From Bacteroidales bacterium UBA4912 (GTDB lineage Bacteria; Bacteroidota; Bacteroidia; Bacteroidales; Dysgonomonadaceae), in NCBI GenBank assembly GCA_002398875.1, contig DHCC01000071.1:1-25263 (forward strand): a stretch of DNA of 25,263 nucleotides, written 5' to 3'. Shown here in pieces: positions 9,166-17,105 of the stretch; the stretch's first letter is position 1; every line of letters begins with the position of its first letter. The notes beneath the pieces are model-generated. The model saw only the letters and a program-made list of their open reading frames with translations, did no database searches and was not told the DNA's origin. The translations under genes and the position numbers were made by a program.

Positions 9166-12100
9166 TTATATTTTAATAAATAGTTCCATACCGAATGAAA
9201 AGGTTCCCGAATTTCTTTCTACTAATGTTCCGGAAACGTTGCTTGACTGGTATGGTGTATAATAGAATAAGTTGTTTACGAAAAATGAAAATCCAAGTGA
9301 TTTGGAAATCTCTTTTGTCAGCCTTGCATTAATTAACCATAAGGGTTTTAATATTGTAGCTTCTGTATCCTTAGGGTTTTTTATCTGATCTGCCAGAAGG
9401 ATGCCTTTAATTTCGTAATTTGGATCGTTAAACATTTGATCCGTAATTTCATGATATGATAAATCTGTATCTAACCAGCCTATTGGCTTTTGATACTGAT
9501 TGGTAGTTTTGCTGTATGTATACCATATAACCTGGCCATTCATAGATGCTACCATTTTCAACTGGGGGATATTGCAAACACCTCTTAAGACTGTACTAAA
9601 ACGTCTTTGAATGCTTTTTTGAAGTCCCGTGGGATACTCTAATTTAAAGGGTGGGGTATTTGTACCGCCCTGACCATAAACAGACGATGGTAAAATGCCT
9701 ACAGGGCTGGAATAATTTGGCCCATTTTGCCAACTCTTGGTTTCCATATAAGCACCGCTTAAGTATATTGATGTTCTTATTGATTTAATCTGTCCAAAGT
9801 AAAAGTCAAACTCAATACCTCTGTCTAAACTTGCCTGAGTGTTACCTATCCTGCCTTTAGGAGTAAAAACGGTATCTACCCTTGCCGGATTTTTCCAGTC
9901 TACTATTGGTTGCTGCCCGGGTAGGATAATTAAGCCATTATTGGCAGCGTAATAATTGGAGTTATAAACCTGGTAATCTGTATAGTTTCCAAATCCATTT
10001 TTCATGTAATCGATGTAGGCAACAACAGAAAAACTCATTTCGTTGGGCAACGTAATATCTGCACCAATCTCAGACTTAGTATTAGTGGCATTTTTGAGCA
10101 TATTGTTCCGCTCAACCTTTGTAATATATGTTTGATACATTACAAGCTGATTCTGAACCTCGTTTGGAAGATACTTTGCTGTTTCTCTGTCCATATACTT
10201 TGCTTCAGGATAGAGATGTGTTAGTCCCGGAGTCTTGGAGTTTTTGCCCCATCCTCCTCTAAGTTCAAGCCAGTCGGTCATCTTCAAAGAAGCGTTAAGC
10301 CTTGGTGACAAGGAAGATACTTGCTCTTCAAGCCCCGGTTGAAGCATGTCGAAACGTAAACCTGTCTGAATCTTAAGTGATTTATCATCTGCAAACGTCC
10401 AGTTTATGTTATCTTCAAAATAGCCCGATACTTGATTTAAAGATGGAATATCATAATATGGGCGCGGTCTTCCATCGCTATTGGGCCTGAGAGGCATATA
10501 TGGATCGTCGTTATAAAATCCTCTTGCCTTATTCTCTTCATATCGATACTCCACACCCATATTAAACCGCTGATGAAGTTTTATTTCTTTGAGATTTATA
10601 AAAAAGGTGTTGGATAATTTAGAATAAAAGTTTTTTGGTCTTCCCTCTGTTCCTCCGGAAGCTCTGTATGAATTAGTTATATATGGTACAGCAGAATATC
10701 CGTTTGTCATAGAAGTAATGACCGGCATGCCACCTCCGGCAGCAACGATTGTGGTGTTTCTCGATTCATTTTTCGTCTGGCTATACCCAAGTGAATAAGA
10801 TAACGTTCGCATAAGCTTTGCGTTTACGCTTATTTTGCCATTATGGCTAACTCTAAGGGAATTGGATTTTTGAGTTGTCTCGGATCCCTCTATCAATACG
10901 TCGGGATCGTCACCTCTAAAGTCGAGAAGATTACTGAAAGAGAGTTTCGTATTTGTGTACCAAATATTTTTAACTGTTCTACTATAAGTTAATCCTCCCG
11001 AAATTCTATCAAATGATTCGCTTTTCTTTCTAGGGTCACCCCAAGCCTGAGCGTAATCAATATTTGCATTCATACTTCCACGCTTTTTACCAAAGTTCCA
11101 TCCTTTGCCCAATGAGGTGTTGAATGTTATAGGATTCACTTTGGTTCTTATCTCATAGGGGGTATATCCGGCTTTTGTGTTAACAATAACAGCGCCCGAT
11201 GCCAGGTCCCCATATTCAGCGCTTGGAATTCCTCGTATAACTTCTACCGACTCAATGTTATCTGCTCCAATTTGCCTAAGGTCTATTCCGGTTCCGGCCG
11301 TAGTTGAAACACCTGTTTTATCGCCAAGGGAAGTATTATCTGAGATGGGAATTCCATCTACTAAAATAGATGTTCCAAATGAGTTGTTTGCGCTGCTTGT
11401 ATTCAAGGTTCTAATGGTTAATTTTTCGGGAGAGGTAAGATCGCTTACTCCCGACATCAACTGTCCCGGGATTAGCTGCATAATATCCTTTAAGCTGGTT
11501 GCCTGGAGATGGTCCATTGCTTGCCTTCCAATTGTGGAGCTAGTAGAGCTTCCTGCGGCGCTAGCTCTTGCGACTACAGTTACTTCGTCTAGTTCCAGCG
11601 AAGTTTCCCGTAGGATTACAACCAATTCTTTATCGCTATCAATATTAACCTCTGATGAATAGTTCTCATACCCCATCATCTGAACTTCAACAACAGCTGT
11701 CCCGGATGGAAGGTTATTCAGGACAGCAACTCCGTCAGAATTTGCCATTCCATATACACCATAGTCTTTGATGAGTACTAAAGCAGCAACAACCGGTTGT
11801 TTGTCTGCCTCATCCGAAATTTTCACCTTCAGTGACCATTTTTGATCTTTTTGAGGTTTATCAACTGCAGGTTTTTTTTCTTTAATGATTAAAATGACAT
11901 TGTCGTTAATCTCATAAGTATAACCAGACTTACTCAATATTGCTTTTAGTACTGTATCAACATCTGTATTGGTAGCAGAATAGGTGATGCTTTTGATATT
12001 GCTAAATCCGTCTCCTGTCGTAAGATAACCAATCCCGGTCAACTTATTGATTTGTTTAAGACACTCTTCCAGTGTTGCGTTTTCTACTTTAAAGCTTTTT

Positions 12101-12189
12101 ATCTTATGATCCTGGGCCTTTACATTATTCGAAAAAGCCAATAAAAATAAAAAAACCAAAAGTAATTGAGATGGTACTCTCTTTCTCAT
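9166..12189 (-). CDS. TonB-dependent receptor with N-terminal STN signalling domain
   Basis: A 1007-aa outer-membrane receptor. Order of parts: signal peptide (1-25); STN domain (about 28-108), which in FecA-type receptors contacts FecR; carboxypeptidase-regulatory-like beta-sandwich (about 118-198); a TonB-box-like segment LDEVTVVARA (about 200-210); plug (about 222-340) with ILVDGIPI and IESVEVIRGIPSAEYGDLASG; then the 22-strand-type barrel to the C-terminus (FGMELFIKI). The plug motifs are those of ligand-gated importers. It differs from SusC systems in that no SusD gene follows; a DUF4876-like lipoprotein takes that position. With the FecR and sigma genes directly upstream (28-bp gap to FecR) it most likely both imports its ligand and signals its presence to switch on the operon. 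The ligand cannot be read from the sequence. Confidence 0.93.
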   Translation of the reverse strand: MRKRVPSQLLLVFLFLLAFSNNVKAQDHKIKSFKVENATLEECLKQINKLTGIGYLTTGDGFSNIKSITYSATNTDVDTVLKAILSKSGYTYEINDNVILIIKEKKPAVDKPQKDQKWSLKVKISDEADKQPVVAALVLIKDYGVYGMANSDGVAVLNNLPSGTAVVEVQMMGYENYSSEVNIDSDKELVVILRETSLELDEVTVVARASAAGSSTSSTIGRQAMDHLQATSLKDIMQLIPGQLMSGVSDLTSPEKLTIRTLNTSSANNSFGTSILVDGIPISDNTSLGDKTGVSTTAGTGIDLRQIGADNIESVEVIRGIPSAEYGDLASGAVIVNTKAGYTPYEIRTKVNPITFNTSLGKGWNFGKKRGSMNANIDYAQAWGDPRKKSESFDRISGGLTYSRTVKNIWYTNTKLSFSNLLDFRGDDPDVLIEGSETTQKSNSLRVSHNGKISVNAKLMRTLSYSLGYSQTKNESRNTTIVAAGGGMPVITSMTNGYSAVPYITNSYRASGGTEGRPKNFYSKLSNTFFINLKEIKLHQRFNMGVEYRYEENKARGFYNDDPYMPLRPNSDGRPRPYYDIPSLNQVSGYFEDNINWTFADDKSLKIQTGLRFDMLQPGLEEQVSSLSPRLNASLKMTDWLELRGGWGKNSKTPGLTHLYPEAKYMDRETAKYLPNEVQNQLVMYQTYITKVERNNMLKNATNTKSEIGADITLPNEMSFSVVAYIDYMKNGFGNYTDYQVYNSNYYAANNGLIILPGQQPIVDWKNPARVDTVFTPKGRIGNTQASLDRGIEFDFYFGQIKSIRTSIYLSGAYMETKSWQNGPNYSSPVGILPSSVYGQGGTNTPPFKLEYPTGLQKSIQRRFSTVLRGVCNIPQLKMVASMNGQVIWYTYSKTTNQYQKPIGWLDTDLSYHEITDQMFNDPNYEIKGILLADQIKNPKDTEATILKPLWLINARLTKEISKSLGFSFFVNNLFYYTPYQSSNVSGTLVERNSGTFSFGMELFIKI

Positions 12190-12217
12190 AAAATACGTGT
12201 ATAATTATTTGTAATAC

Positions 12218-13390
12218 TTAATCTTTATATCCGATTTCAATAATTCTATTTTCTACTTTAAATTCAACTTTAGAAACTTTAGACAGTTGGTCTAAAATAG
12301 TATTGAGGTTATCGTTAAGAGGGATCAGACCACTGAATTTTTCATGCTTAGCTCGCTCATCGCAGAACACAACATCAATATCATAACGCCTGCTAAGAAT
12401 TTTGAATATATCCTTTAAGGGCATCTGGTTTAATCTCAGATTATTATTTACCCAAGAGGTGTATAATTCGGTATCAACTTTTGTAATTTCTATAGTTTCA
12501 TCACTTTTATTGTAGCGAAACTGCTCACCCGGTGAAACTACAGCGGGCTCCACTTTATTTGAATTGTTGTCTGTGAAGATTGATATTGACCCTGAAACCA
12601 GCGTTGTTGCTGCAATATCTTCGTCCTGATAAGAAGAGATGTTAAATTTAGTCCCAAGCACTTTGATGTTGTAATTTTCTGTTTCTGCAATAAAAACTCT
12701 ATTTGCATCAAGCACGACATCAAAAAAAGCCTCCCCTGAAATCTTCACTCTTCGCTCTCCTTTGCTGAAGCTTACCGGATAATGTATCGAGCTTTCTGCA
12801 TTTAACCATACCCGTGTGCCATCACTTAAGACTAAAGAGTACGAACGCCCCTTCGGTATAATTAATTCGTTATATTCAACCAACTCTTTTTTTGAAGGTT
12901 TTATAAAATCTATTGAAGTCTTCTTTGAGCTACCAGATTCTTTGGTGTACGAAATTTCCTGTTTATTATTATCTATGTCCACACCCAGTAGACTTGCACT
13001 GTCGGAAGACAAAGAGTCTATTGAAACCAGCTTCCCACTTGCAAGCCTAAGGCTCACAACACCGGTAGCCGGTTTTATCTCTTTTTGAAGCGCTAAAGTG
13101 TCGTAACGATCGTTATTGTTTTTGGGTATAAAAATTAAAAGGGAAGTAATAATCAGTACAGCTGCCACCGATGCTGCCGCATAGATGTATCTGCTGTAAT
13201 AGCGGAACTTCAGTTTTATCCACGCTGTATTTAAATTAACTTCATTTAGTTTAGAAGCATGTTCAGCATATTCTTTAATGATGGAATCATCTTCAGAAAT
13301 GCCTGTTGTGTCAGACTCGTCAAGTATTGACTTGCTTATCCTTTCTGCTTCTTCAATTGCTTGTCTATATTTTTCGTTTATCGGAGTCAT
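12218..13390 (-). CDS. FecR-family anti-sigma factor
   Basis: A 390-aa inner-membrane regulator. The N-terminal about 65 residues are cytoplasmic and would hold the ECF sigma factor. One transmembrane helix follows at about 69-89 (AAASVAAVLIITSLLIFI). The periplasmic part has the FecR domain (about 172-272) with PKGRSYSLVLSDGTRVWLNA, ISGEAFFDV and VLGTKFNISSY. A C-terminal STN-like DUF4974 domain (about 318-388) contains LRLNQMPLKDIFKILSRRYD. This is the usual layout of Bacteroidota FecR proteins. It lies between the sigma gene (106-bp gap containing a hairpin) and the STN-bearing receptor, which completes a cell-surface signalling triad: receptor STN to FecR to sigma. Confidence 0.93.
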   Translation of the reverse strand: MTPINEKYRQAIEEAERISKSILDESDTTGISEDDSIIKEYAEHASKLNEVNLNTAWIKLKFRYYSRYIYAAASVAAVLIITSLLIFIPKNNNDRYDTLALQKEIKPATGVVSLRLASGKLVSIDSLSSDSASLLGVDIDNNKQEISYTKESGSSKKTSIDFIKPSKKELVEYNELIIPKGRSYSLVLSDGTRVWLNAESSIHYPVSFSKGERRVKISGEAFFDVVLDANRVFIAETENYNIKVLGTKFNISSYQDEDIAATTLVSGSISIFTDNNSNKVEPAVVSPGEQFRYNKSDETIEITKVDTELYTSWVNNNLRLNQMPLKDIFKILSRRYDIDVVFCDERAKHEKFSGLIPLNDNLNTILDQLSKVSKVEFKVENRIIEIGYKD

Positions 13391-13443
13391 AATTCTATTT
13401 GATTAAAACGTGTAAATTTTAAAAAGGGTGACAATAAACATCA

Positions 13444-13473
13444 CACACATCAAAAAAATGTTTTCGATGTGTG
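13444..13473 (-). promoter_or_regulatory. Hairpin between sigma and FecR genes
   Basis: An 8-bp perfect inverted repeat (CACACATC at 13444-13451 and GATGTGTG at 13466-13473) with a 14-base AT-rich loop lies in the 106-bp gap between the sigma stop (13497) and the FecR start (13390). On the transcribed strand it is not followed by a run of T, so it is not a standard terminator. It could slow polymerase or block mRNA decay, and so set the sigma to anti-sigma ratio. The structure is seen; the role is inferred. Confidence 0.45.
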
Positions 13474-13496
13474 CGCGAGTTACGTGTTGGGTAAGT

Positions 13497-14030
13497 TTAA
13501 AATGATATGTAGGACAGCATTATAACTACAAATGAATTTCCAAAGTTATCTCTTAGTATTTTGTAAGCTCTTTGCTTAGTAGTCTTTACGGTATTCACTG
13601 AAATTCTGAGCTCATTAGCGACTTCGGTTACTGAAAGGCCCCTCATGGAAAGATTTAGGACTTTTTGAGCTTGTGGAGATAATGTTGCAATTGCCTGATC
13701 CAAAATCCTGAATGCCTCTTCTTTTATTAAATAATCTATTTCATTGGGTATTTCACCTGCTATTTCAATTTCCTCGTAAATTGTTTTATTTTTTCGAAGA
13801 AAATCAATACACTTGTTTCTGGTACAAAGGTATAGGAATGATTTAAATGCTATTTCATTCTTAAAAACAGGCTTACCCTTCCAAATACTTAAAAAAACAT
13901 CTTGCACAATGTCCTCAGCATCAGGTTTACTATTCAGCAACTTCATTGCAAAGAAAAGCTGAGAAGTATAATACTCTTTAAAAATATTTTCAAAAGAGTA
14001 ATATTTATCTGAAATATAAATATGATACAT
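13497..14030 (-). CDS. ECF RNA polymerase sigma factor (sigma-70 family)
   Basis: A 177-aa protein with the two conserved regions of ECF sigma factors. Region 2 is at about residues 15-60, with LNSKPDAEDIVQDVFLSIWK, which binds core polymerase and the -10 element. Region 4 is at about 115-165, with LSPQAQKVLNLSMRGLSVTE, then VANELRISVNTVKTTKQRAY, the helix-turn-helix for the -35 element. Length and order match the Bacteroides-type ECF factors encoded before FecR genes. It is the first gene of the operon, with a good vegetative-type promoter 22-53 bp upstream, and probably directs the receptor operon when FecR is signalled by the receptor. Confidence 0.95.
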   Translation of the reverse strand: MYHIYISDKYYSFENIFKEYYTSQLFFAMKLLNSKPDAEDIVQDVFLSIWKGKPVFKNEIAFKSFLYLCTRNKCIDFLRKNKTIYEEIEIAGEIPNEIDYLIKEEAFRILDQAIATLSPQAQKVLNLSMRGLSVTEVANELRISVNTVKTTKQRAYKILRDNFGNSFVVIMLSYISF

Positions 14031-14051
14031 TGAAATTGAATTGAACGGTCA

Positions 14052-14083
14052 CAAAGATACAAAAATGTTATGTAAAGGATAAA
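14052..14083 (-). promoter_or_regulatory. Bacteroidota-type promoter of the sigma-FecR-receptor operon
   Basis: On the minus strand, TATCTTTG (14052-14059) matches the Bacteroidota -7 consensus TAnnTTTG. A TTTA (14080-14083), one base off the -33 TTTG, lies exactly 20 bases upstream. Transcription should start near 14045, giving a leader of about 15 bases before the sigma ATG at 14030. Seen in sequence; activity inferred. Confidence 0.65.
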
Positions 14084-14223
14084 GTATCTTGTTTATTGTG
14101 ACATTTCATGACTAAAATCTTCTATACTGGAAATAATCTTTATGTGAGATTCATTCAAGCAATGTGTGTTGTCGTTATTGGAAATTGTAACATACCGCTA
14201 CTGTGCACAAATGCAATTTGTAC

Positions 14224-14266
14224 AAAGCCCTCCTGCAAACCAAGGATTGCAGGAGGGCTTTTCTTT
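14224..14266. terminator. Strong rho-independent-type hairpin between esterase gene and sigma operon
   Basis: A perfect 15-bp GC-rich stem (14224-14238 with 14247-14261) encloses an 8-base loop, and TCTTTT follows on the plus side. The stem includes AGCCCTCCTGC / GCAGGAGGGCT. The T-rich tail is better on the plus strand; on the minus strand the stem ends in TTT but then GTAC. Since the only genes here run on the minus strand, the simplest role is to stop esterase transcripts (stop codon at 14332) and insulate the operon promoter at 14052-14083. A plus-strand small RNA ending here cannot be excluded, but I found no good promoter for one. Confidence 0.75.
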
Positions 14267-14331
14267 TAATCAGTTCCTTTAGTTCAACTACAAATTATAG
14301 CGAGTCAAATCAGATCAAATGTGACGTGATA

Positions 14332-15231
14332 CTAGAAGCGCATAAAGAAATCCCATGTTTCTTTTGCTATCCAATTCACATCAGAGCCGGGATCTTTTAC
14401 GTTATCGGTATGACCACCCACAAAGGAACCAAACAATACCGGATATTCTTCTGGAAGTCCTTTAAACTCTGTCGTGACATGAGTTGGCGTTGTGGCTATC
14501 GGTATTTCCGGCAATTCTTTTAATCCATTATCTTCGATGTGTGTCAACACGCAATACTTGCCACCTTGTTTGAGTTCATCTGAGTTAACATACTTGCAAA
14601 GTCCGTCTTCCGTACCTGTTGTGCTATAGAAGGCAAGAGGTTCGTGTTTGTTCTCGGGAAGATAAATGTTCCAGTTGGCGGGAGCATAACAAGCGACAGC
14701 ACGAAGATCTTTCTGAAAATTTAACGATAACGCGTATGTAATCATTGCGCCAAAACTAAAGCCGCAACAAAATACGCGAGAAGTGTCAATACTCAATTTA
14801 TCCTTAAACAAATTAAGCATATCGGCAAAGAAGATATGATCCTTGTCATCTCTTCCACGCCAGGGAGAGCGGTCGGTGTATCCCTCGGGTGCTACAAAAA
14901 TAACAGGAACACCATCTCTTTCGGCATACGTTTTAAGACCATAAAAGTTCTGATCAACCATTGTTTGCATATGCCCCCCCATCATGTGCATGGCGAAAAT
15001 CAAACGATACGTTTTGTTTTTATCGTAGTCTTTGGGGATGTCAATGGTGTATTGTCGGGAAAGTCCTGCACTTGTGATGGTATACGTTCCGCTCTTAAAA
15101 TCTCCCAGGTCTTTGCCGTAACCGGCACTGGGAGTTGGCGCATTTTTTAACTTACGGGCATCATCGACTGATTGTGCATTGAGCGCAAAAAAAGAAGCTA
15201 AAAGGATAAAGAGGATAACTGTTTTTCTCAT
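14332..15231 (-). CDS. Secreted alpha/beta-hydrolase, PHB depolymerase / feruloyl esterase type
   Basis: A 299-aa protein with a signal peptide (MRKTVILFILLASFFALNAQ). An oxyanion-hole-like segment FAMHMMGGHMQT (about 79-90) precedes the nucleophile elbow GFSFGA with Ser159. Asp209 in TGTEDGL and His274 in FVGGHTDN complete a plausible triad. The order (HxxGG, APEG, GxSxG, D, H) and length fit LpqC-like poly(3-hydroxybutyrate) depolymerases and CE1-type feruloyl esterases, which cleave ester bonds outside the cell or in the periplasm. The exact substrate (polyester or plant-type ester) cannot be told. It is separated from the sigma operon by a terminator hairpin and lies 109 bp after the propeller gene, so it may be transcribed alone. 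Confidence 0.85.
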   Translation of the reverse strand: MRKTVILFILLASFFALNAQSVDDARKLKNAPTPSAGYGKDLGDFKSGTYTITSAGLSRQYTIDIPKDYDKNKTYRLIFAMHMMGGHMQTMVDQNFYGLKTYAERDGVPVIFVAPEGYTDRSPWRGRDDKDHIFFADMLNLFKDKLSIDTSRVFCCGFSFGAMITYALSLNFQKDLRAVACYAPANWNIYLPENKHEPLAFYSTTGTEDGLCKYVNSDELKQGGKYCVLTHIEDNGLKELPEIPIATTPTHVTTEFKGLPEEYPVLFGSFVGGHTDNVKDPGSDVNWIAKETWDFFMRF

Positions 15232-15340
15232 TGTTTATTATTTTTAAATGATTCTTGGTTACTTCGTATTACTTTTTACGTTCAGTTTTGTAAATAAAAC
15301 CTGACACAGTTTAATTTACACAACCACTTTTTTTATTTTA

Positions 15341-16345
15341 CTAATTATCATCTGTCAATTTAAGTAAGCCAGTAGAAGTTCCGAACCATTTATTTCCTTT
15401 TGAATCTATCGCAATTGCACGAACAGGGTCAATGTCTAATCCATTAACTTTTGTATAAGTAGTCCATTTTACTCCATCAAAAACAGAGATACCCCATCCA
15501 TTTGAACCAAACCAAAGGTTTCCTTTAGTGTCCATATTTGCCGAAAGAATAGGAGAATTTGCTACCAACCATTCTGTTTCCGTGCCATGTCTTGTCCAGT
15601 TTACGCCATCAAATTCAGATAAACCTCCCCAAGTTCCAAACCACATGTTCCCCTTTTTATCTGTAACTATTGACATTACTCCATTACCAGCGATTCCATT
15701 TGTATTATCTGCGTGATAACTATAGTTACTCCAGTTATTATCCGCAAATTTTGAAACACCTCCATTGGTTCCAAACCACTTGTTTCCCTGTTTGTCAATC
15801 TCAATCGAAGCAACCAAATTGTCTATTAACCCATCGTTCGTACTGTAAGACGTCCAATTGACTCCATCATATTTAGCCACACCACTAATTGTACCAAACC
15901 ATTTATTTCCTATTGGATCTATCGCTATCGAGGTGATAATATTGCTTACATTACAATTTAAAAAACCTTCATCATTTTTGTAATAATTCCAGTTTGTTCC
16001 ATTTAAACTAACAATACCTTCTCCATTTGTTCCAAACCATTTAACTCCCTCTTTATCAATTGTGATAGCCAGAACTTGCGAGCCCCCGAAGGCAGTATAA
16101 TTTGTCCAATTTGCGCCATCAAATTTAGATACTCCGTAATCAGTACCTATCCAAATATCATCTGAAGCATCAATTGCAATAGCGTGTATATTATTATTTG
16201 CTAGTCCATCTTTGGTAGTGTACATTGTCCATTTTAGAGAAGTTGCATCATCTACTTCATTTTTTTCACATGAAAAATTAACCAGTGAAATCAGAACCAG
16301 TAAAACAAAGTTTAAAGTTTTCATCATATTGTATTTAAAAATCAT
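15341..16345 (-). CDS. Lipoprotein with seven-bladed two-component-regulator-type propeller
   Basis: A 334-aa protein with a lipoprotein signal (lipobox VNFSC, Cys26 from the first Met), followed by acidic EKNEVDD. Met7 or Met8 (starts 16327, 16324) are also possible starts. The rest is seven repeats of about 43 residues built on WTxYxxxxGL...AIAIDxxGNKWFGTxxGVSKFDG: one IWIGT, four KWFGT, one MWFGT and one LWFGS. Seven such units make one complete propeller of the kind found in the sensor part of Bacteroidota hybrid two-component systems (Reg_prop). No kinase domain or transmembrane helix follows, so this is a free-standing binding protein. The ATG lies 32 bp downstream of attC site F, the same spacing as in the cassettes, so it could be the last cassette of the array without its own attC. 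Confidence 0.85.
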   Translation of the reverse strand: MIFKYNMMKTLNFVLLVLISLVNFSCEKNEVDDATSLKWTMYTTKDGLANNNIHAIAIDASDDIWIGTDYGVSKFDGANWTNYTAFGGSQVLAITIDKEGVKWFGTNGEGIVSLNGTNWNYYKNDEGFLNCNVSNIITSIAIDPIGNKWFGTISGVAKYDGVNWTSYSTNDGLIDNLVASIEIDKQGNKWFGTNGGVSKFADNNWSNYSYHADNTNGIAGNGVMSIVTDKKGNMWFGTWGGLSEFDGVNWTRHGTETEWLVANSPILSANMDTKGNLWFGSNGWGISVFDGVKWTTYTKVNGLDIDPVRAIAIDSKGNKWFGTSTGLLKLTDDN

Positions 16346-16377
16346 GTTTAAACTATCATACGTCTGTTTTGGCTTGC

Positions 16378-16511
16378 CATTAACGGTTTGGAGCTTTGCT
16401 CTCGGTTGGGTTAGCAGGACGTAGTCATGTCAACCTGATGCACCCGTTGAGGCGGACTAATGGACTTCATAGCAGTACGTCAGCCAGACTGACGCAAAGT
16501 CCGTGTTGAAC
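16378..16511 (-). repeat. attC-like site F (last site of the array)
   Basis: 134 bp. R'' is GTTCAAC (16505-16511), a perfect RYYYAAC; R' is GTTAATG (16378-16384). The inner sequence is of the same family as site B (shared GCTTTGC, GGTTGGGTTAGC-like and GGACGTAGTC/GTCAACC blocks), but the arms are less complementary. R'' does not pair with R' of site E (only the AAC core agrees). Confidence 0.75.
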
Positions 16512-16546
16512 TAAGCCCGCATACGCGGGTATCTTTTGACAAAAGT

Positions 16547-16615
16547 ACCTGATTCTTTATATATTCGGACATTTTTTCTGGTAAAAAATGTCCGAATATG
16601 AGTAATAAATCAGGT
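16547..16615. repeat. 69-bp palindrome with perfect 17-bp inner arms
   Basis: Inner arms ATATTCGGACATTTTTT (16561-16577) and its exact complement (16583-16599) flank a 5-base loop. An outer pair ACCTGATT / AATCAGGT (16547-16554 and 16608-16615) encloses them. Weaker pairing (AAAAGT/ACTTTT) extends outward. It lies in the unusually long space between the E-F cassette gene and site F. It could be a very small MITE, an IS end remnant or a terminator. No matching second copy is in the window. Confidence 0.7.
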
Positions 16616-16638
16616 TTCACTTTTCTCGAGCTGGTTCA

Positions 16639-17097
16639 TTAGGACTTGGAACACCTGTTGCGGTGTGGAATGAGTATTTTTAATAGGGGGTAGGTATATG
16701 ACTGTTCAATATAATAAAAGCAGACAATCAATATGAAACTGATTGCCCGCTTTTGTGTCATTTCATAGTCTTCATCCATTTCGCAATTGTAACTTATTCC
16801 TTTTCCGTTTATTTGAAATTTTAAATACGATTCACAGTTGTCAAATGGTCTGTAAACCCATTGATTGTTTATTAAAAAGTCAGTCGAGATTGTTTTTATT
16901 GTGATTGTGTCTAATATTAACTTAAATAATTCTTGTCCGAATTTCTTCTCAATTTCTTGTTCTTTATTTTTTTGGGGCAATACTAATTCGGTCTGATTTT
17001 TTTCAGAATAATTTGTTTGCTGTTCATTTTGCCTTGCTTGTTGTCCACAAGATGTCAAAAATGTCAGAGCAATTATTGCATGTGTTGTCGTCTTCAT
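16639..17097 (-). CDS. Small cassette-encoded lipoprotein with abnormal C-terminus
   Basis: I take the ATG at 17095-17097 (152 aa); an upstream in-frame ATG at 17109 lies inside the attC R' box. The signal MKTTTHAIIALTFLTSC has its lipobox Cys at 17. Residues about 50-115 look like an ordinary small soluble domain (LINNQWVYRPFDNCESYLKF, QINGKGISYNCEMDEDYEM). After 'YEMT' the composition changes to hydrophobic and basic residues (ISFILIVCFYYIEQSYTYPL), and this stretch is encoded by a terminator-like inverted repeat (16716-16754). That suggests a truncated or fused gene whose original 3' end is lost. It is the cassette between sites E and F, the only one failing the R'/R'' pairing test. I do not recognise the family. 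Confidence 0.6.
   Translation of the reverse strand: MKTTTHAIIALTFLTSCGQQARQNEQQTNYSEKNQTELVLPQKNKEQEIEKKFGQELFKLILDTITIKTISTDFLINNQWVYRPFDNCESYLKFQINGKGISYNCEMDEDYEMTQKRAISFILIVCFYYIEQSYTYPLLKILIPHRNRCSKS
16716..16754 (-). terminator. Terminator-like inverted repeat inside the reading frame of the E-F cassette gene
   Basis: Arms 16716-16730 and 16740-16754 pair at 13 of 15 positions (minus strand AAAAGCGGGCAATCA / TGATTGTCTGCTTTT) around a 9-base loop, followed on the minus strand by ATTATATT. A rho-independent-type structure inside a coding frame is odd and marks where the protein sequence stops looking natural. Confidence 0.5.
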
Positions 17098-17105
17098 AAT
17101 ATTAG

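Noticed and set aside
11177..11662. 161-codon plus-strand frame.
   Set aside because: Antisense to the receptor plug, whose motifs are unmistakable; no signal or family features on the plus strand.
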